A DNA stretch of 64,000 nt, taken from Rostratula benghalensis. Taxonomy: Eukaryota; Chordata; Aves; Charadriiformes; Rostratulidae. The stretch lies in assembly GCA_013399305.1 (NCBI GenBank), contig VXAI01000046.1:66502-130501 (forward strand). The letters are read 5' to 3'. This document shows positions 26,801 to 37,578 of this stretch, piece after piece. Position 1 is the stretch's first letter. Every line of letters begins with the position of its first letter. The notes under the pieces are model-generated. The model saw only the letters and a list, made by a program, of their open reading frames with translations, did no database searches and was not told where the DNA came from. The position numbers were made by a program, and so were the translations under genes.

Positions 26801-29528
26801 CTAAGTAATTTGTCTAAACTTATTGGCAGCATTTCTAATCTTGTTAGAGTTGCTAAGTGAAGAGCCTTTTGAAAGACATTCATGCGTTCATCATCTACTG
26901 CTGATGTATGCTACCAACTATGTATAAATCATGGGTTTTTTTCTGCTTACATGGCCACATGCAAATATGCCATGAGTGATTTTAATTTACTCGAAGTAGT
27001 ATTGCACCCTATATTCTGCCAACTAGATTTCTTTTTATAAAGTTACAGTTCTGAATTACTTGTATCTTCCTAAAACATAAAATGTGACACTTTAAATGCA
27101 TGATCTCTAGAAGACATAGAATTATGTTGTTTTCTTCGTGGTCTGTTTGAAGTCTCTTTAGCAGCTTTCAGTTACAAATTGGTGTCTTTTCCCCTAGACA
27201 GTCAAGCAGATTTGATATAGAAGTCTGAGAAACTTTATTTCATAATGTTTATTTTGCTAAAACTTGAAATTATTTAAATGTTATTATTTCATTGCATCCT
27301 GTAGTACTAACTTCAGATCATCAACATCATAAAACAGTAATATAAAAATGGAAAGCATAAAAGCTTCCAAATGCTTTATTGGAAAACAACTTCTGAAATT
27401 TTAAAAATATGTCCATCTTGTTGCCTTGAGCAAACAAAGAAGAATTTTGAGACATTGGTGAATGTAACTCAACTCTTTAGAGAAAGGAGGGAAGAGCATG
27501 ATTTCTTTCCCACTTGCATCAACCATTCATTAGATTACTGTGGTCTGGTTTCTTTACAGTGTATATTCTAAGTTACAGCTCTGTGCAGTGCTATCTCTTT
27601 TGCCTTCTGTGCTTTCCCAGCCTCCATCAGTGCAGCTCAGAATTTGATTTCAGCGCCCTAGTCAAAAATCCACTAAGTCAATGGAGATCTCTTCATTGAT
27701 TCTGGGTGACTAGAATCAGCTTCTGCTATTTTTACTTTGTCATTTTGATCTCAGTTTATACACTGAAAATGTGTGATTAATGTGAGATGTTAGGAGTTTT
27801 CAGAAAAGAAGGTAAAAAATTATGGAGAAATACACAGAATGGAGGCCCAAGATAACAAGTGTGTTGGTCCTTTCTGTTTCCTTCCACCGATCCTGCTCCT
27901 TCATTTTTCCGCTTCCCGTTGCCATCTCTTGCTCATCTTTGCTTTTCCCTTGTTCTGTTTCTCTTCTTGTCCCAAGAAGACTTAAATGTAGATCAAATTC
28001 ATGGTGTCTATTTACTTGCCTTTAGTAAGTGAATTTAACCCCTGAATTAGTATCTGGTGAATTTAACTGGTTCACCAAATCTTATAATATTTAAGGAATA
28101 CTTTGATAGTGAAACTGCTTTTTTTCTTCATTAAAATAATCAGGTGGTATCTAGCATTGTATAGAGATAGAGAAGGATATGCTGATTCCTTCAGATGAAG
28201 TAAGCCTACTGTTGACGATGAGCTGGAATTGTTTTTTAGGGAGGGGAAGAATAGGGTGGAAACTAGCATACTATGACTGTTGAGCTAAATATTTTAATTC
28301 ACTGTCAGTAAAAATTTATAATTCTGCTATTGATTAGAATATCTGAGGAAGATGGTTCATGCTGATCTACACAGGAGAGTGAAACTGGCTGCAGGGGCTT
28401 GTTTTCCTGTGAGACATCCTGTTGTTTCAGTTTCCTCCTGATTATTCACCTTCTTTTAGTGATCTTGGTTTTGTCAGGCTTCAGTGATTACTCAACTCTC
28501 CTGCTCAGTTCAAAAGTTTATTCTCTCCAGGCCTACATCAGTCTGACAGAGCCTTCTGTTCTTTTATAGACACAGCTCTTACTGTCCCTGCATTCTGTCT
28601 GCCACTAGACAGTTGGCTCATAAAATGCAACAGACAGTAACGTAAAACTCCCCACAAAACCAGCTCTTACAGAAAGAAAGAATGACATTTAACATTAGAA
28701 GTGCAGGTAGGGTACTTTATTGTTTTCTAGAACTGAGACAATTTTGGCACATACAGGCTGGAGTTAGCATTCCTATTGGTCCTGAAAAGGTACTTGAAAA
28801 TACCAGCCTTGGAAATACTAGCAATAGTTTTCCATTTCTGTTACTCAGCAAAGTATCTGTTTAAAATAGCAATTGGAGTTTTCTGTAACAAGCCTGCAAC
28901 TGGAGGACTGTTAAATAAATCTTACGGATAACTAATGAAGAAGGGGTTTTCATTTGTCTTTAGAAACAAGTGTTGAAAACCAGGTACATAAAAGCACGAA
29001 TCAAAGGCATGAGGATATTGACCTTCCTTGCAGTGCTTTAGTTACCTAAAACGCATAACCCAAAACTGTTTGATTGTGTTTTGCCCTCCTGGGCTTATGT
29101 TTAAATGTTAATATGTCTGATGCTAACTGCTGGCTATAAAATGATCATTGATTGGTAAAGGCTACAGTGTTTCAGAAAATATAGTGGAGATATCCAACAT
29201 AAAAGTTGCTTTGACTCAAAAAATTGTACATATTTGAAGTAATTTGATTCCAAAGCAACCCGCACCAAACCTGTGTAGGTAATCTTAACCAACCATTATT
29301 ATTTCCTAACACTTAAAGTCATGATTAACATTACACTGATCCAGAATAATTCAGTTGGACATTTATCTTTGTATCACAATGCATTCGCTTTGGGGTTTGT
29401 ATAGCTTGGATATTGATTTCTCTGCATATTACTTTTAGTTTTCATAGTCGCACTGAATAGTGAATAATTAATGAATTAATGTAAAGTACTTAAAAAATTG
29501 ACATTTTTGTAATTTTCCTTCTTTTCAG

Positions 29529-31125
29529 CTATAATCCTCTGATAATCATGGAGCCATATTTTGCTGGTTTTAAGCATGTGCAGCACGACTATGAAGTCAC
29601 TCTTGAGCTTGCAAGTGAGGAGACTCAAAAAGCCAGAAATGCGCAAAATTCTAGGACAGGGTCTTATGGTGTCAGTATTAGAGTCCAAGGAATTGATGGG
29701 CATCCTTACATAGTACTAAACAATACAGAAGGATGTTTGTCAGAAAATCCGCCTCCTGGAAAAGAACAGCAGGTTATTTCTCAGAATATAAGCAAGCCAA
29801 CCACGGACTCCAATACTGCTTTTAAGTTGGAGGACAAAAACGGTGAACACCCAAAGTTTCCTGGAACACAGCACGTGCAACCCTGTATGCTTAAAAGCCT
29901 AAAGATAACCAATCTGGATGAAGAGGAAAATAGGATATCAGATTTTAAAGATGGAACAATGAAATCTAATTTGTTGAACTTTCAAAGACATCCTGAACTT
30001 TTGCAACCTTATGATCCTGAAAAAAATAACTTGAACTTGGATAAATACCAGCCTGCTGTGTGCAGTAAATCTAAATCTTTTGCAGATGAAGATAAAACTG
30101 AAGCAAAACCTTGGATTTCCTCAACTAAAGTAGTGTCCCTACAGAAAACAAATACATACCTTGCAGAGCCAACCAAAGCACATTCAAAAACGATTCATTT
30201 GAATAGATCAGTAGAAGTGGAAGACCAAAATAAGCAGCTGTCGGATTGTGCTAGTAGCATGATCAGCCCCAATGAGGTGTGTGTTTCAGAACCGTTTTCA
30301 TCTGCAGGAGGATCCCCATGTGTTAGTCCCACTGCTTATCCGGAGACAAGAAAACCTAGACCAGATGTGCTTCCGTTCCGCAGACAAGATTCAGCTGGGC
30401 CAGTATTGGACAACTCACGAAGATCATCATCCTCATCAGCTACTCCCACTTCTGCAAATTCCTTATACAGATTTTTACTGGATGACCAAGAGTATGCTAT
30501 CTATGCAGACAATGTTAATCGCCATGAAAACAGAAGATATATCCCATTTTTTCCTGGAACTGGTCGTGATATTGACACTGGATCACTTCCAGGAGTGGAT
30601 CAACTAATTGAAAAGTTTGATAAGAAAGTTGATCCTCACAGAAGAGGCAGGTCAGGAAAAAGGAATAGAATTCACCCAGATGATCGTAAAAGATCAAGAA
30701 GCGTTGATAGTGCCTTGTCATTAGGCGTTGATGTAAGTTCAGATTATTTAGGTGAATTCAATAAAAGCTTAGGTACGTCAACAGAGCACTTGCTGAGACC
30801 ATCTAAAGTTTGCCTTCACAAGCAGTTATTCAGAGATCAAAAATCACCTTCCAAAGAAAGAAATATTTCTGCTCGAAGTATTGGAAAACTGCAAATGCCT
30901 GATAAAGACACTCAGAACACCAGTTTCAGTTCTTTGCAATACCATAAACAAAATGGAGCCGATACTGAGAGTTTGATGTTTAGGTCATCTACGCTCCCAG
31001 GACAGAGTAAGAGAGAGGAAGTTAGAACAGTAACTTCTACTTTGTTGTTGCCAAACCGAATCACAATTCCACCTGATTCAGGAACCAAGAATATTTCCGT
31101 AAAAACATCCATCCCTAATGTACAG
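29529..31125 (+). CDS. CGNL1: CGNL1 exon 2: start codon and most of the head (residues 1-526)
   Basis: This large exon follows acceptor CTTCTTTTCAG and ends before donor GTAATT. The 19-base leader has no stop or other ATG; the ATG at 29548 has A at -3 and G at +4, and its first residues (MEPYF) match the family. Residues 39-57 (SYGVSIRVQGIDGHPYIVL) are the conserved N-terminal block containing the ZO-1 interaction motif. A poorly conserved, Ser/Asn/Lys-rich linker follows. Next comes a highly conserved stretch beginning RRSSSSS at about residue 292, including SLYRFLLDDQEYAI, NRHENRRYIPFFPGTGRDID and a basic segment ending RKRSRSVDS (about residues 380-388), a likely basophilic kinase site. 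The exon ends in phase 0. Reading through the donor would add 13 residues and stop at 31167. Confidence 0.96.
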
Positions 31126-31647
31126 GTAATTTTGAATTTACTCTTCAAGTTGTGTTTTGCTATCTAGCATATTAAAAGTGTCATATTGCTTTTGTGCACT
31201 TCATTAAAACAAACTTCCATCACGCCATACTTGCAAATGGGAGAGGACACTTGTACTGGAGAAAGTGTGTAAATACTAAAATTATTCCTGTAGTTGCAGG
31301 TGTAGAAATCAGGGTTTACAGAACAGTTTATTCTTATATGGGTAAAGGAAGTTGGTGAGGACAAAGAAGATTATTGTACATGATTCTGTGATGATTCTTA
31401 AACATAAACACACAAAATTAGAATGCTGAAATGATGTAACTCCATGCAAAGTTTTCTTTCTTTTGGTATGGAGTATGCTTGCTTGTTGCACTACACCAAA
31501 ATTCCAGCAGATCTTTGTGAACGTTAGGTCCACAGTTCTTTTTTTTTTTTTTTCATAACATAATAGAATGGAGAAGTTCTCTTGTACAGGTTGTATTTAC
31601 AATCCTCATAGGATTATATTTTTTAACATTTTACCTTGTCCTTTTAG
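31126..31647 (+). other. CGNL1: CGNL1 intron 2
   Basis: This is a 522-bp phase-0 intron from GTAATT to CCTTTTAG. It contains a T-rich run near 31540-31554 and nothing else recognisable. The head frame stays open for 13 codons into it. Confidence 0.93.
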
Positions 31648-31742
31648 GCAACTCCTGATCTTTTAAAAGGGCAGCAAGATCTTGCACAGCAAACAAACGA
31701 AGAGACTGCTAAACAGATACTTTACAATTACCTTAAGGAAGG
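31648..31742 (+). CDS. CGNL1: CGNL1 exon 3: end of head (residues 527-558)
   Basis: The exon has 95 bases, with acceptor CCTTTTAG and donor GTTAGT. It encodes ATPDLLKGQQ and then TNEETAKQILYNYLKEG, a strongly conserved CGNL1 block at the head/rod transition. It ends two bases into a glycine codon (GG), which is completed by the first base of exon 4. This is one of only two split codons in the visible gene, which independently supports the pairing of exons 3 and 4. Confidence 0.95.
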
Positions 31743-32794
31743 GTTAGTAAACAAAGTTAACTTTTGGAGAGGAAATTGTATTTTCTCAGTGTTTATTTTC
31801 TATTACATTTAAAATATGAAACTATAAAAGCAAAGCTATAACTAAAGAAATGTCTGTTTCATAATTCTGTATCTCAGCTGTGTCCTTTAAGGCATTATAG
31901 GATCTCAAAATACCCAATCAGGACTTGCGTATGGTATTGCACAGGATTTGATTAATCCTGTACTTGATATTTATGAACTAGAGTATCTTTTATCTTCTAA
32001 GTATTTCTGGAGTTAAACTTCATGCAATATGGAGTTCCTGAAGAATTCGAGTCATACCTCATGGGAGTTTAAGCTTGTGGGTTTTTTAAAGAATAACGAA
32101 GTGTTATCTCTTAAGGTTTGACAGAAGCTGTCATGTGGCTCTGCATTTAATCCTTTGTCCACCTGTAACTCTCTTACTCTGTATTTTCTAATGATAACTT
32201 CTTGAAAGACAAAGGAAGAAGAAATGAATTAAAATACATGACGCACTTATGTTTCTTTGCATTGCTGATGTAGCAGGTTCTGGGAGCTGCTGAAGTATTA
32301 TGATACAGTAGTAAGGACTTGAAAAACCTAGTGTTAATTATTTCTAATTTCAGTATGTTAGAATAATGTACATGCTGAATACTTGTCTTTCCACAGATAG
32401 TTGCAATTAAAGAGTTCTGACCCAAACAAGAAAGTTGCACTTAAAAGAGTTCAATGATTTTTTTTTAATTATTTTTTATTTTTTTCCCTGAGGCATGGAG
32501 GAGGTGCTAGTGGGATTTTTTGTGTTATTATTTTTTGGTTTGGGTTTTGTGGGTTTTCTTGTGTTGCTTTGGGTTGAGTTCTTTTAGAAAACATTTGGAA
32601 TATACATTTGTAACAGCCTCTCCTTAAAGTGTTTAATGAAATCATAGCTAAGATAATTTCTGACTGGTTCATATGGATTCTTTTTCCTTTTTAGTCGTGA
32701 TTTTCAATAGTTTGGACACTCTGAATTTGTTTGGATGTTAACAAAATAGTACCTTTGATCATGTGGTTTCTTACTTGTACTGTCTTTGTTTTAG
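31743..32794 (+). other. CGNL1: CGNL1 intron 3
   Basis: The intron is 1,052 bp with donor GTTAGT and acceptor TTTGTTTTAG. It contains T-rich and GGTTTT-rich low-complexity sequence around 32460-32580. No further feature is seen. Confidence 0.93.
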
Positions 32795-32888
32795 AAGTGC
32801 TGATAATGATGATGCAACAAAGAGGAAAGTCAACTTAGTTTTTGAGAAAATTCAGACTTTAAAGTCAAGAGCTGCTGGAAAGACACAG
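32795..32888 (+). CDS. CGNL1: CGNL1 exon 4: start of the rod (residues 558-589)
   Basis: The exon has 94 bases. Its first base completes the split glycine codon, giving SADNDDATKR and then KVNLVFEKIQTLKSRAAG, the conserved first segment leading into the coiled coil. Exons 3 and 4 together make 63 codons and return to phase 0. The donor is GTATAC after ACACAG. Confidence 0.95.
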
Positions 32889-33889
32889 GTATACAATTCT
32901 TTAAGGTGCTTTGGCTTGTTTCAAAGTGATACAGTGTTAAAACAGGGCTTTAAAAATTTGAATCCCCTCATTGACTCCAACTAAACTGTTCCTGTAGTTC
33001 CTCAAGTGGCATAGCCTAATTTTAATCACACACTGAAGTCACTTATGAGAAATATTTTTGTTAACAATTTAAAAAGGGGAAGTCTACCGTGAGAGCTACG
33101 TTTTGCTTCTACTCTTGAGAAAGAGAGATGCAAACTTAACAAACATCAAAAGGTTGTTGAATAAAGAAAAAGCTAACATACACAGCTTTAAAAATTTTGG
33201 CGGAGATTCTTCTAATTATAGTGAGCTAAATAGATATACAAATGAGAGAGTATTTTAATTTGTAATTGAGAAAAGCAATAATCTAAGATATTGTCTAAAA
33301 ACCAGATTATGATAATAGCATTTGATGCTCTTTCTACTGAAAAGTTTTTGTTACCTGCTACGTGGTGCACTCTTTTCTCAGTTCTACAGCAAAGTGAAGA
33401 AATGATCAGTTGTTGCAGTCTTGGCATAAGGACTAATTGCTTACTTTTGATGATGATTTTATCCTGGGCTATAATTAGTCAAAATGAAAATATGAAACGC
33501 ATCTTAAGAACTAATGAAAAACAGTGTTTGAAAATCTGTTGTGACATATAAGCATGGATCCCTTTGATGTCCATTTCGTGTAACTGATGATACCTCAGTC
33601 AAATTTGTCCCCAAGTACTTGTGATTTATTGTCCAATTTGAGTTTTTCTTTAGGTTTTTTGGTTTTTTTTCTGTATTATTGGCAACATGCCTTGAGCAGT
33701 TCCAATTTTTATGAAGATCAAATCATCGTTCCTTTGAAAATGTCAGTTTGGCTTGACCCATCTGAAAAGTCCCTGGTGAGCTGAGGCAGTTGATGGAACA
33801 CTTTATTAGCCTTGCTTGAGATTTTAAAAAACTATTGTCAAAGGACATCTTGACTTTGCGTGGGAATAAACAGCTCTATTTAATTGTAG
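32889..33889 (+). other. CGNL1: CGNL1 intron 4
   Basis: This is a 1,001-bp phase-0 intron with acceptor TTAATTGTAG. An 86-codon open frame inside it (33291-33551) has no family signature and is taken as chance. Confidence 0.92.
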
Positions 33890-33991
33890 GTTTCAGATTC
33901 TTCAGCTGAAGTAAAAGCCTTGGTGGAACAAAAAGCAGAGCTTGAAAGGAAAGTGGAAGAATTAGAGAAAAAACTGGATCTGGAAATTAGG
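33890..33991 (+). CDS. CGNL1: CGNL1 exon 5: rod (residues 590-623)
   Basis: This exon has 102 bases (34 codons) and is symmetric phase 0-0. It encodes a charged coiled-coil segment, VSDSSAEVKALVEQKAELER and onward, ending EKKLDLEIR. It corresponds to the family segment where a Ser-rich linker gives way to continuous heptads. The donor is GTATGG. It is too short for an independent start, so it was found by splice sites and homology. Confidence 0.93.
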
Positions 33992-34644
33992 GTATGGCAC
34001 TCTTTTTATAAAGGAGTTCACTATTTCAAATGTACTTTGCTAATTAAGTGACAACTGATCAACCATCTGAATCTTTTTTGCATCCTAATCTTTTTAATCC
34101 CAAGAAACCTGTGCTTTTATAGAAGACTTTTTATCTTATGTGTGGTTGTTCACAGCATAGTTACCCTCTTTAAGAAAACCTTAAAAAACTTCTTGGGCAT
34201 CTTCAGAGGTAAGTATTAGCCTGTTGACTGCAGTGAGACACAAATAGAGTGAGAGACAAACTGTATTACTCATTAGCTGCTGTTCATTAATTACAGCATT
34301 ATTTTTACAGTGCTGAATTCAAAGTAATTAAGTGTTACTCTGGAGACATGAAAAGGACAGCCTGGCTTCTTTCAGTTTGCATTTTGAGTCTGTGATAAGA
34401 ATCAATATATTTGAAACTGATTAGATAGTACTGAGGAGACTTTTCTCACGTTTCTAAAAAAAAAAAAAAAGCAGTGCTTTGTGTGCTTTAATAAATGTTC
34501 AAAGCTCTGAATATTCATAAATAAATAACCACTTCTACAAGTGAAAAATATCAAAGTCTTGAAATGGCTTCTTTCATATAATAAGAAAGAGCCTTTGATT
34601 TATTAGTCTATTATCTTGCCTAACTTTTGGTGTACAAAATTCAG
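33992..34644 (+). other. CGNL1: CGNL1 intron 5
   Basis: This is a 653-bp phase-0 intron from GTATGG to AAAATTCAG. It contains a short A run near 34457-34471. Confidence 0.92.
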
Positions 34645-34793
34645 AATCAGCAGAATTGCAAAGAAGAGGGAGAAGCAACACGAGCCAGCCTGAAAGATCT
34701 TCAGTTGCAACTCAATGAAAGCATATGTGAAAAAGAAGCTTTAAAAAAGCAGCTGGAAGAGAGTGAGAAGGAACTCAGAGAAAACCTAGAGGA
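34645..34793 (+). CDS. CGNL1: CGNL1 exon 6: rod (residues 624-673)
   Basis: The exon has 149 bases. It opens with NQQN, as in mammalian CGNL1, and continues as a Glu/Leu/Gln-rich coiled coil ending KKQLEESEKELRENLE. It ends two bases into a Glu codon (GA), and the donor is the consensus GTGAGT. The split codon is completed by exon 7. Confidence 0.94.
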
Positions 34794-35300
34794 GTGAGTT
34801 ACTTCTAGAAAAGTTCTTTATTGGAATTTGTACATTTTCTTAAACCTTTTACATTAAAAGAACCTGTGTCTCAGAATATGCTAATGGCATCAGACAGAGT
34901 GACATGTATTATTATAGGAAATGTTTCTACCTTTTAGCAATGGCATGTTTTTAGAATGTCTTGAAGTAGAAGAAAGATTGCTGAATTCCTCTTAGTGCAA
35001 ATTGCTTTTAATATTTCATGGTCACATTATATAATACAAGTCTTTACAGTATGGAAACACTTGAGTGCTTTAGTCAAGAATATAGTACCAGGTTTAAAAT
35101 AAAAATAAAATATTTCCACTTAAATACCTACTTTAAAGAATAATCATTTTTACCCCTGTGACACTTCATTTTTCTGCCTCGTTGTAATCCATTTCCTTGT
35201 GTGGTACATGGGAACAGATACTGGTATCTTTTTAGTACTTTAAAGAACAAATTAGCATTTCTGCAAATTAAAAAAAATCTGTCTGATTTTTCCTCATGAG
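34794..35300 (+). other. CGNL1: CGNL1 intron 6
   Basis: The intron is 507 bp and ends in TTTTTCCTCATGAG. It holds no recognisable element. Confidence 0.92.
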
Positions 35301-35436
35301 GCTTTTTCAAGTGAAGATGGAGCAGGAGCAACATCAGACTGAGATCAGAGATCTTCAAGACCAGCTGTCGGAGATGCATGATGAATTGGATAACGCTAAA
35401 CATACTGATGAAGGGGAGAAAGAGGTTCTGATTGAG
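35301..35436 (+). CDS. CGNL1: CGNL1 exon 7: rod (residues 673-718)
   Basis: The exon has 136 bases. The first G completes the split Glu codon, followed by LFQVKMEQEQHQ and TEIRDLQDQLSEMHDEL, nearly identical to mammalian paracingulin. It ends at phase 0 before GTTAGT. Exons 6 and 7 together give exactly 95 codons. A 115-codon open frame on the opposite strand (35128-35475) overlaps it and is a shadow. Confidence 0.95.
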
Positions 35437-37365
35437 GTTAGTTAAAACATACCCAAAGGAGGATGAAAAAACCAAAAGGACTTGTTTAAAAAGTGGGAAC
35501 TACGATACAGGTAGAAGAAATAAATACCTTAGCTTTTCCCATTCTATCTAAAACAATATACTGTTATTAGGTGCCATAAGAAAGCTTGTTGTAATAACTA
35601 CGTTAACACTAAAAGGAATACAAAGTGTAAGTACTATTGTTTTATAGAATGGAATAAGTAACAGAGTGGTTGAGGGATAGTTCGGTTATTTGCTGTTACC
35701 AGATAGTAATTTCAGTTTTAACAATTAGGATTTTGGGTCAGAACAGGGAGATCATTTTAAAGAAAGTGTACATACTAGCAAGACCAGATGAGATTCAACT
35801 AATAAAATGAACTCACCAAAGCAGTCTCTAAATTGTTGACCCCTATTGAAGGCAGAGAAGAAAAGGCATATAGTCTGAAGAGGAACAGAAGACTTGTGGC
35901 TTTTCTGTCACCTTGGGATGAGAGAGCAGTTAGTTTCAGCCCTGGTTATGCTAATATACTGATGATGAAAAAGGTCTAATAAATTTGTTGATAAGGGTAT
36001 GTAAGAATATCAGTGCATAATGGTTCAAGAGGAAGAGTAGAATTCAGAATTATCTTAATACTTTGTAACACCAAAAACATTCACTTCTCTTAATCCTAGC
36101 GCAAAGAGCTAGCTGAAGAAATGGAAGCTAAACGTTGCAATGCAAAATTGGGAGCAAAAGCACAGACAGTAGATCTCAGGAATATTAAACATGTTTGTAT
36201 GCAAGACGTGTTGAGTAGAATAATTACCTTGTTTTGTGTAGGTGAGATTTGAGTACTCTCTTAAGTTACTGTCGTAAATATTAGAAACTGCAGTAGAAAG
36301 TTGTACATAAGTAGGGGGATATCTGGAATGATGGTGATAGTGCTGAAAAACATTACGTATGAAGAAAGGCTTTAATCTGAATGGAGGAGTGAGGGAAGAG
36401 TCAAAAGTACATCTTTTATAGCTTTGCTATAAAGGAGATAGTGATCAATTTTTCAGCGTCGTGTGGGAATAGAGTAAAAAATAAGAGACTTAGCTGCAGA
36501 GATTTGAAGTAAGTGATGGAAAACATTTTCTATCATAAATATACAGTGGAACATGGCTGTCTGGAATGGTAGTAGAATCTCTTTCATTGTAGGCTTTTAA
36601 GGATGGAATAGATAATATGTGACCCTGTTCAGTGCAGGGGAAGTTTACTTTCCTTTTTGAAAGTGCAGTTATTCACAGCTGGAGAAATACTGAATTAGAT
36701 AATTTTTAAAGCTGTACGTTTTTGATTGTTGATGTTGGTTTATTTTGTGTTTGTATACATGAATGTGTGCATTTATTCTTAAGATTCACTGACTACCTAC
36801 TTCCTTCCCAGCAATTTGGAAAGGGGAAATGACTCCTAGGGGAAACGTGGTGGGAGGAGGAAGGGTGTAGAAGCAGGAACTCAGTTGGAAAGCACTTGTT
36901 TGCCTTCAGCACTTGCAGAAGCAGTTTTATTTGTTCCAGCAGAAATGACACCAAGGAATTATCAATGGGTTCACTTCCCTTGCAGTGTGAGAAACAAAGG
37001 TTTTTCTTTTTTCCTATCTACCCCTTCATTATAGAAGAGACGACTGAGGGAGTTGATAAATGGCAACCTTAGTTTGACTCCTGATTCAGTTACAGACAAC
37101 ATAACATAGACCATCAAAATTTTTTCATAGTTTTGCAGCATCAGTTATGTTGACCCATTATGTAAAACATCAGGTTTATATTATACTTTTAATAATCTTA
37201 GGGTTTATTGAATTTTTGGCTTACTACAAAAGCTGCAAAAAATACGTCAGTCATCCAAAATGAAGTTGGCCTTGTAGATCTTAGACATTTTTTTTCCGCT
37301 GAAACACAAACAGAACATCCATTGGAACTATTTGTCATGTAAATCTGTTTAATTTTGTTCTTTAG
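35437..37365 (+). other. CGNL1: CGNL1 intron 7
   Basis: This is a 1,929-bp phase-0 intron. It contains an exon-like segment that starts at 36100 after CCTAG and stays in frame with the flanking exons for 47 codons; see the findings. Otherwise nothing is recognised. Confidence 0.9.
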
Positions 37366-37578
37366 GAACTGATGCAAATGAAGCAGGATCTGCAAGAAGT
37401 ATTAATAGCAAAAGATCAACAAGAAGAGATTTTGAGAAAGAGAGAGAGAGAGCTTACAGCTTTAAAAGGAGCACTAAAAGAAGAAGTGTCTAGCCATGAC
37501 ATGGAGTTGGATAAACTTAAAGAGCAACACGATAAAGAATTGCTCAATCTACAACAGAGCCTGGAGAAAACAATGGAG
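37366..37578 (+). CDS. CGNL1: CGNL1 exon 8: rod (residues 719-789)
   Basis: This exon has 213 bases (71 codons), symmetric phase 0-0, with acceptor TTGTTCTTTAG and donor GTGAAA. It contains the very conserved RKRERELTALKGALKEEVSS and KLKEQHDKELLNLQQSLEK. Continuous heptads with no proline are typical of the parallel dimeric rod that mediates paracingulin self-association. The donor is weaker than consensus at positions +5 and +6, and the following intron is the longest inside the coding region. Confidence 0.95.

Larger units (their letters stand above)
13675..29528 (+). other. CGNL1: CGNL1 intron 1
   Basis: This is about 16 kb between the CpG island and the acceptor CTTCTTTTCAG that ends at 29528. 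No coding exon with recognisable homology was found on either strand. Contents include the pentanucleotide microsatellite at 16436-16505, a T7A7 direct repeat near 23841-23877 and several slightly GC-richer patches (for example about 18200-18450 and 21200-21470) that could be regulatory, though nothing proves it. If the first exon ends at 13066, the intron starts there instead. Confidence 0.65.

Noticed and set aside
31370..31400. GATTCTGTGATGATTCT, reminiscent of the octamer end of avian CR1 elements
   Set aside because: The upstream sequence lacks the characteristic CR1 3' region, and two imperfect units are too short to call an element.
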